NCBI GenBank assembly: GCA_027382625.1 | Contig: JAJKFJ010022690.1 | Coordinates: 62,001 to 126,000, forward strand | DNA: 64,000 nt | Source of the DNA: Tetmemena sp. SeJ-2015 | Lineage: Eukaryota; Ciliophora; Spirotrichea; Sporadotrichida; Oxytrichidae | Reading direction: 5' to 3' | In this document: positions 56,991 through 64,000 of the stretch, in pieces | How the letters are laid out: each line of letters starts with the position of its first letter | Numbering within the stretch: position 1 is the first letter of the stretch | Made by a program: the position numbers and the translations under genes | The notes under the pieces: model-generated | The model's database searches: none | What the model was told of the DNA's origin: nothing | Seen by the model: the letters and a program-made list of their open reading frames with translations, nothing else

Positions 56991-59600
56991 ATGGAAATTG
57001 AAGTCTTTGCGATGCAAGGACCTCATCAACAAGAATTAAATGACGAGAATGTTGATGATTTGATAGGCATAGCTCTTCAGAAATATTTTTTAGTTTATTT
57101 TTGCTTAAATGCAGTGAATAACTTTGCAATGAGACTATTTTAAAGGTCTTGGATGACAACATACAGCTAAATAAAAATTATTCGACGAACGACAAGAACA
57201 TTCCTTACTTTATTTTTTCTTCCCTAATAACCCACAGAATAGGTAATTCACTTAGCTGAGAAGATTGTTTCAGGCTCAACTGCTCTGCAGCATTCTACAA
57301 AAGTAAAACTGAATGGAGAACCAAGCTCATTATATATTATTTTACTCAAAAAGAAGAATAGAAAAATTATAAAAGACTACTACTTCTCTCATTACTAGCT
57401 ATAATTGTTATAATTGGAAGAAGGATACGAAGCAACCATAATACTAAAGGCCAGCTAATCAAAATTTATCGGTAAAGTCTAACAGCATATCAAAGAATTT
57501 CACTTCGCAAATTACCAAATAAAATTAAAAATAACTACTCAATAAGCCAAACTCCCCCAATACAAATTAATTCCGCTAAACTAGCAAAAGAAATGCTTTG
57601 TAAGTTTAAAAAATAATACCCACAATTTTATATTAAATACTTTTTCTAAGTCTCAGGAGGCTAAAATCCTTAGAAAAATCCATAGTAGCAGGTATCAGAT
57701 TACGAAGACTCAAATGTCTAAAATATTCTAAAATCTAAGGTAGATAGCAAAATAGAAAACGATCTGTTGAAAAACGCGAAACAGACAAAGAATTCTGATG
57801 AAAATAAAGCATCTTAAATATATTTTATGAAACTGAAAAGTAAGGAAAAGAGAAGAAAAGGCCGTCTCTCACAAACCCAGGGTTGAGAAAGTTTAGGACG
57901 TAAAGAGAGTATGAAAATAAAATCGCACTAGAATAGAAAATTGAAAGTAGTAAGCCTGATGGAAGCAACAAACAGTCAGATAAAGCAAATGAACTTGCAA
58001 TGAATTAAAATAAGATCAAGGGAAGTAATAGTCAGATTGATCACGAAGAGAGCAATGACTTAGTAGAGAGTGAACTTATATGAGTCAGTTAATTTATTAA
58101 AATAAACTAGAGGATAATGAGTCAATGACAAATGACACGATTGCAAAGAATATTTCGTAGTTAAGAAAGAGCTTCCGAGGATATGGAAGAAGAAAGATAA
58201 AGATTATTCATGATTTTTCCAATGAGATTTCTGGATCTTAGAACGAAACTTCTAATCAGCTTAAGCTTTCGATATCATCTAATGACGAATTTAAAATTTC
58301 TGGCCTTGGTAAATCGAATAACCCTAACGACAAAGGAAGTTCAATGATGATAGGCTTATTTTTAATTTTTTCAAGTTCTTCGAGAGGCAGATCCACAAAT
58401 GCTCACATGAGTCCTCCTCTGAATAAGATAAACACTAAGCCTTTTACAAGGTAAGCTCAGTTCAACGGTCTTGATGAATACTCTTCAGTGCATTAGAGCC
58501 AGGAAAAGCACAAATCCCTTATAGCAGGAGAGAATGACATAGAACAGACAAACAACCATTCAATTTTAATTATGGTCTTGATGAGATCTTAGACACAAAT
58601 CTGTCATCTTTTTAGGACACCTCTAAATTTCAAAGTTCATTTTATGGAAATAAATATCCCAAATTTGTAAAAACGTTACGGAAAATCGCTAAGGATGGAT
58701 AGGAAAGTTTAGAGAAGATAAATATCAGTTTAGTTGACAGCAATAGAAAGAGTTTAAAATTCTATCTTTGCTTAAATAATAACTTCATTATGAGTACTGA
58801 TTTTTTCACTAAGAGAAATTAAAACTTTAACTCTACGAGAAGAAGATCTTCCAATCAGATGAATTTATCTTAATTTAGGGTTTGGAGGAAGATTGAGAGA
58901 CAACAGAGACAGTGACAGCAAAGACCCAAGTTTCTTGCGGCTGAATTTAAAAGATGAATCAGTCCAGCAGCATTAAGATACTTTCCCTGCTATAAATGAA
59001 TCGGTGAATATGTCCTTCTACAAGTCTGGAATAGATAACTCCCCTTCAATTAATCTACTGAGTAGCCACCCTTTCGATAAATAGAGTTTCGCTGAGAGCA
59101 ATATTCAAACAGTGAAGATATATAAGAAAGCTAACTAGGAGCTCTTCAATTAACTTTTTGAGAAGGATGAATCCAATTCCCCACAGTAAAACGAGTTCAT
59201 ACAAAGAAAGACATTCTACAAAGCGAAGTTAGACCAACTTCAAAAGCAAGTATTTAAATTAACAGAGTAGCGAGTGAGGCAAAGTTCGATGAGTAACCAA
59301 AGAGGAAGAGAATTAATCCAGCTAAGAGAGAACTCGTTCGATTCTAATCCCTAGGCGGCATTAAAAGTGCAGAAGAATGCTTCTCAATAGGTAAATAGTA
59401 TGAAAGGAAAAGTATTAGAGCTATCAGAGTTACGTCTCTCTCACAAATACTATTCTACTAAGGATAATTTAAGTTCAAGTATAAACAATAGAAATAAGCT
59501 CTAACATTTTTCATAAGGAAGCAACCCAAATGCTCTTAGAATAAGCTAGTACTTAGATAAATTATAACTTTCTTTTTTTAATAGAATATAAGAAGAATAA
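56991..59600 (+). CDS. Disordered Ser/Asn/Lys-rich gene region, unidentified
   Basis: ATG 56991 (MEIEVFAMQGPHQQELNDEN) opens a frame that is coding-like to about 57600. A GTAAG..TTCTAAG intron fits at about 57600-57649, and the following exons read SKVDSKIENDLLKNAKQTKN (57730-57890), then 58080-58360, and 58370-59550 with further frame changes. Later exons are Ser/Asn/Lys-rich without domains. The 3' end is not fixed. It begins 170 bases from the transposon, so the TBE copy lies in its 5' flank or in an upstream IES. Confidence 0.45.
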
Positions 59601-59871
59601 TCGTGAATTAATAGCAACAAGTAAACCTAAAGAAAATATATTAGCTATCTCTAATAACTTCACTAATAGAAATATAGATCTGGAATAAACAGCTAAGATT
59701 GTCTACAAGATATTTTATTATAAAGCTTATCATAATTTTAGATATCGAACAAGAATGTCAAACTTGAGAAACTATTCGCTCAAAAATAAATCTATTGACT
59801 ATTTATTTATATTAAACAATTCAGAAATGTTCTATGATTGAAATTCGATACATTTAGAATTAAAATCTACC

Positions 59872-60720
59872 TCAAATATCTAGATATTTTGAGTTTTTAT
59901 GGGAAAAGTGAGACATCATAGATCTAGTTTTGCTAAGTGAAGATTTAACATTTTCAGCTCTTCTTTAGTCCTTCATTCTAAAAATCTCTCTCGGGTTTAT
60001 AGGATCTAAAGGTGCTGCATTTGATTAAGAATCCAACTCTGAAATATGTTCATTCACTCTGTATGTATTAGATAAGCTCTTAATAGATTATGGGACGTTC
60101 ATTCCAGAACTAGAATTAGGTTGGTAGTTAGAGATTAGTCTTTACACAGACTTAAGTGGCCTATTTTTCAAAAGAGCCTAGGGATCAAATGTTCGATGCT
60201 GGAAATTATCTGCTGTCTGCTTCAAATTATGCTGAATATCCTCCTCTAGCTTCTCTTTTTGCTTAAATTATTGCATCTTCTTGATTTGTATTTCTCTTCT
60301 GAGAATATTGGCGTTGTTGTCTAAGAAGTTTTTGAAGACAGGTTTTTATTTCATAAGTCTATCATTGAGGTAATTTTCTCTGTCTTGATCTCTGCGCTAC
60401 TAGACATATTGATTCATGTATTAATTTTGGATAAGTTAGTTTATAACGCCATCTCTCATCTGGGCTCTTTAGGAAGTTGAATAACCCCTGCTCCTTTAGA
60501 GAAGCTTGAAATTGAATCTGCTTCCCCTTGAACGATTGTGGAGTTGTTAAGTTTGGTTCTTTTGAATTAGAGTGAAGAGGTGTCCTCATTATTATTTATA
60601 GTGCTGCTGTATTTCACAGATGGAGGTGCTATGCTTTGAGCTGGGCTTAAACCTGTAGTCTATGTCTTTTAAGAAGGAGTATTATCAAAATTATTTTTGT
60701 AACTCTTAATTCTCTATTAT
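59872..60720 (-). CDS. Helical/disordered protein (possibly the tail of the EF-hand gene)
   Basis: Reading the minus strand: TQTTGLSPAQSIAPPSVKYS, then an Asn/Ser-rich stretch, a charged helix (ILRRE IQIKKMQQFKQKEKL region near 60280) and a Ser-rich tail to TGA 59872. A frame change near 60460 suggests a short intron. No ATG is seen at the 5' end and only about 20 bases separate it from the stop of the EF-hand gene, so it may be that gene's downstream part. Confidence 0.5.
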
Positions 60721-60741
60721 AGGCAAAACTTAATTTGAAAA

Positions 60742-62901
60742 TCACATAATTAATTACTATTCATTACTTTAAATAGTATCTACAATTTTTAACAAACTTC
60801 CAAGGTTTTTTTTATTAAGTCTCTCTATAACGCATTTCAATTTCTAGTCATGAGGATTATACTCTTTAAATTTATAGAATAAAATATAAGCAGAGGTTAA
60901 ATCGCAAGTGTCATTAAGTAAATGTTTCCCTTATTCATAAAATTCTTATACTCTAAATAAATGTGTACTATACTTTACAAAACTAATAGAGCTAACTATA
61001 GAAAGAGTTCTCTTTGGTCTTTCATTCTTGTAGTGATTTAGCTTGAATTGATTGAGTTAGAGATTATGCTTCTTATGCTTAAAAAAGTAAGGATAGTCCA
61101 TGATCTCATCATTTGAAAGAGGAACTTTAGAGAAGTTATTGGTCTGCCTCACATCAGACTCTTGATCCCTCATCATCTACTGAACTTTGCTGCTAAGAGC
61201 CATGTAGTCTGTGACTTTAGCATCTCCAAACAAGGCAGACATCTCATTCTCATCGATTAAGTCATCATTTCTCTAGTACACACATTAAATTAGTAGGATA
61301 ACTTACAGTATCAACTTTTTGGAAAAGCAAAAGACTGTCATTCAAAGTAAAGTCCAAATTAAAATAGCTCAGAGAAAACAGAAAGTTATCCTTTTCTTAT
61401 CTAATTAGTCTATGGAAAATATTAAATAAAAAAAATATTACCATAGAGATATCGAAAAAGCAGAATGCTTCTTAAGAGTTTTAAAAACCTCGTCTAAGCT
61501 TGGCTTAAACTTGATCATGGAACAAGTCAATATTTAAAGAGGGTTTAGGTTTCCACTAAAAATTGTTATTGTTGACAAAAGTCTGCATCTCAGAAGTATA
61601 AACTACTCTTCCTTCCTCACTTTTCTACTTGTATAATTGCTTGGCAAAAATCTGAACTAGCTTATTAAGCTGTACAAGATTAAAGTTGTTAGGATTAGAA
61701 GCATTGCATTAAAGATAGGCGAAGATGTCTTTTTCATCATTTATATTAGTCTTAATCCCCAACCTCTTGAAGATAGTTTTGAATACAGTTGAGGCTACCT
61801 CATTTGTTTATCCTCTTTAAATTAAATTGATGAATGATTGACTCTATCTTCCCTGAACATTTCAAATCTCACTCTGTTGAATCTTTGAGGATTAATTTGG
61901 TACTTCGAGATTATGTTCAGTACTTTTTAAAGTAGCTAGAATTCACTAGTGCTCCCATTATTTGCTTGATAGAGAGAGATCTGCTTGCTCTCTAGATAAT
62001 CAAGATAGGATTTGTCCTTCTTATTCTTTTGAGGTTCTAGGTCTACCTCATCTTTAAAGTCAACGGTATCATTCATAGTTTGCTGCTTCGTAAAGAAATC
62101 GTTTGCATTCAATTAACACTCAGAGTAAATATAAGATTAAGCATTCGATTAGGTTCTCCTATTCAATCTCTTTTCATACTTATTTTAAACGGTATTGATT
62201 TAAGTATAAAATAAATACTCAAATTCAATTACAATATTAAACTTATAGTGTGATTTAAATACAATCATAGCAATATTGAATCCAGTGTAGCTCTCAACTA
62301 TTAAAATATTTGAAGTGCGTCAGGATTTGTTTAGATCTTGGACAACTTAGATCTATTTAAGTTTCTCTCAGACAGAACTTAGCCAGCTCCTTCATATTTA
62401 CTATCAGTCTCATCTCTTCTTAATACGGAAGAATTTAAAATTGAAAATTTAGAGACCTAGGATAAATAGGGTACTCCCTCTCTCCTCTGGCTACTGAGTC
62501 ACTTTTCGCTTTCATTTTTCTTTCTCAAGCCCCACTCTCCTCTGAATGACTTTGAAATCTTAAAATATGTTACTTACGATTCCTAATCCATGTATAAGTA
62601 TTTTAGCGCCTCCAAATAATTGATCTTTCCATTTCTGTCGAACTATCGAATGACTTAATTCTTAAATTTGAAAGTAAGCTCGATGTCCAGACACTCTAAG
62701 ATCTAAAAGAACACCGCTTGCTTCACTGTTCCCTGCTTTTCTAAAACTCATAGGTAAGAATAAGTTAAGGAGAATAATTAATAAGCTTTTTTTACCTTCA
62801 TCTATCCGAGTAAAGGCTCTTTTTAGTTTAGCTTTAACCTCATTCTGTTTTTCAACAAGGGCTATTTACTTTGATACTTTTTGCTGTTACGAAGTAGACA
62901 T
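60742..62901 (-). CDS. EF-hand calcium-binding protein, multi-domain
   Basis: ATG 62901 (MSTSQQQKVSKQIALVEKQN), then KAKLKRAFTRIDE, an intron of about 50 nt (62749-62797) and KQGTVKQAVFFQILECLDIE followed by IRQFDRNGKINYLEALKYL, a calmodulin-like helix-loop-helix (D-N-K-I-E pattern, shortened loop). Later segments (KSYLDYLESKQISLYQANNG, NEMSALFGDAKVTDYMALSS, VQLNKLVQIFAKQLY) are helical and may include degenerate EF hands. Breaks near 62500, 62280, 61810 and 61400 mark introns or IESs. Stop TGA 60742. Calcium binding is likely for the first pair; the remainder is unassigned. Confidence 0.6.
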
Positions 62902-63081
62902 AGTTTACTAAAATAAGTCCTGATTTTATTATTCTTATCTTCATTTCAACTCAATCGAAAATGCAATTTTAAAGCGAAATCAATACAATAAAAGTTGAAA
63001 TACTTAATAAATTAAGGACTACAAATATCTCGGAATAAATAATTATTGATAGTTTAGGTATAAAAGAAGCATAGCTCGATC

Positions 63082-64000
63082 ATTACCTCTAAAAGTGAAT
63101 TAAGGGATTGATTTGACTATCAGTAACCTTAAGGTTCCCATATTAACTGCTGTGAAGGTTGTTCTGCTTTAGAGGAGAGAGACTGCTGCTTATTCTATTA
63201 TAAAAAGAATAATTGAGGGAAGTATTTGGTACAAAATCATTTGCTGACTAATCACGATAGATCTAACTCACAACAAACTAACTCGGTGTTATCTCATCAT
63301 ATTAAATTTCGGATTTAAATTTAAATTTATTCTCATTTGTATTCTCCGTCTTTTTGTGGACCCTTATACTTTGGTAGCTCTAAGCAGCTTCTGAGAAATT
63401 ATGGAGTCTACCCTCTACAGATTCATTGAATCTTTGTATCTTTAACTTTTAAAACGTCTGCTCTCCTATCTTAAAATTAAAAGCTTAAACTTTTGATTAT
63501 GCCTTTTAATAATTAGTCCATCTGTATTTTACTTATGTAGACCAGATTCCTGATCCTCTTAAAGAAAATTAATTTCTTAAATAAGATTCTTTGAGTTGAT
63601 GGCTACTTTACTTTAAATTGGATTATTGATTACTCATAGGAGTTTTAGTTTGATTGAAGAGCCCCTTCTTCTACTGGTATGGTAAAGGCTAGTTTTATAA
63701 AGTTATTTAATAGATAAGTTGCTGCTACTTTGCTGGAAAGGATAGAACTGATTCAACTGATTATCTTGGAGAGTCTTTATTTACTTGAATGGTAGGATGA
63801 CCGTCTTTTACGCCTCTTCCTTGCTTATGACTTTAATTGGTAGATATTTCTTATTGTTCTGGAGAGCTTTGTTTCTGGGAGTTAGCTCAGGCAACATAGA
63901 TTAAAAGATTAAGATTGCTAAATGTAGTCCTAGCTATTTTTGAGGGAGCCTCGAGGCTAGGAAATTCTCTAAAGCTCTTATCTTCCTACTTTGCTATTAG
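63082..64000 (-). CDS. Gln/Ser/Lys-rich protein, 5' part beyond the window
   Basis: From the window edge the minus strand reads SFREFPSLEAPSKIARTTFS, then from ATG 63897 MLPELTPRNKALQNNKKYLP, and after a frame change near 63690 an exon TKTPMSNQQSNLKQSSHQLK running to TGA 63082. The product is basic and disordered with no domain. It lies 180 bases upstream of the EF-hand gene in the same orientation. Confidence 0.5.

Noticed and set aside
52985..57000. Telomere-like C4A4 arrays marking transposon ends or nanochromosome ends
   Set aside because: No tandem CCCCAAAA or GGGGTTTT was found; isolated GTTTTGGGG near 53335 is coding sequence and TTTTTGGGGGG at 54645 is not an array.

Overview
The window reads as germline (micronuclear) DNA of a spirotrich ciliate of the Oxytricha, Stylonychia or Tetmemena type. 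Three things show this. (1) Conserved proteins only stay open if TAA and TAG are read as Gln, with TGA as the only stop. (2) Several genes are interrupted by AT-rich DNA flanked by short direct repeats (pointers), and removing one repeat plus the insert restores both frame and protein motif. These are internal eliminated sequences (IESs) not yet removed. (3) There is a decayed transposon with the three-gene layout of the Oxytricha TBE elements, and two LINE-type retroelements. Sequence flanking the genes is AT-rich and spliceosomal introns are small (about 28-140 nt).

Layout. 1-660: edge ORF (minus). 1.65-6.3 kb: cytosolic carboxypeptidase followed by a Gln-rich block. 7.8-9.6 kb: two tandem mitochondrial carriers. 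11.1-15.0 kb: Ser/Thr kinase with a membrane tail (minus), split by a 2.17-kb IES that holds a retroelement and a dispersed repeat. 15.2-19.8 kb: coiled-coil protein, FCP1-type phosphatase and two hypotheticals. 19.8-21.4 kb: SECIS-binding protein 2 homologue (minus). 21.8-23.8 kb: Gln/Asn/FG-rich genes. 24.0 kb: tRNA-Gly(UCC). 24.5-31.5 kb: a disordered protein and a tubulin ligase-like enzyme. 31.8-35.3 kb: RTEL1-type helicase. 35.4-40.5 kb: large coiled-coil protein carrying a LINE inside a predicted IES. 40.6-48.1 kb: a two-helix membrane protein, an FG-containing protein and three tandem polytopic membrane paralogues. 48.3-52.3 kb: NEK-type kinase and coiled-coil genes. 53.0-56.8 kb: TBE-like transposon. 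57-64 kb: disordered proteins and an EF-hand protein.

Working together. The carboxypeptidase (removes polyglutamate) and the TTLL enzyme (adds amino acids to tubulin) act on opposite sides of ciliary tubulin modification; NEK kinases and EF-hand proteins are common in cilia too. The most unusual feature is a repeat family of about 370-430 bp with three copies here, each in a demonstrable or likely IES. Frames were joined by eye, so exon boundaries and several gene ends are approximate.
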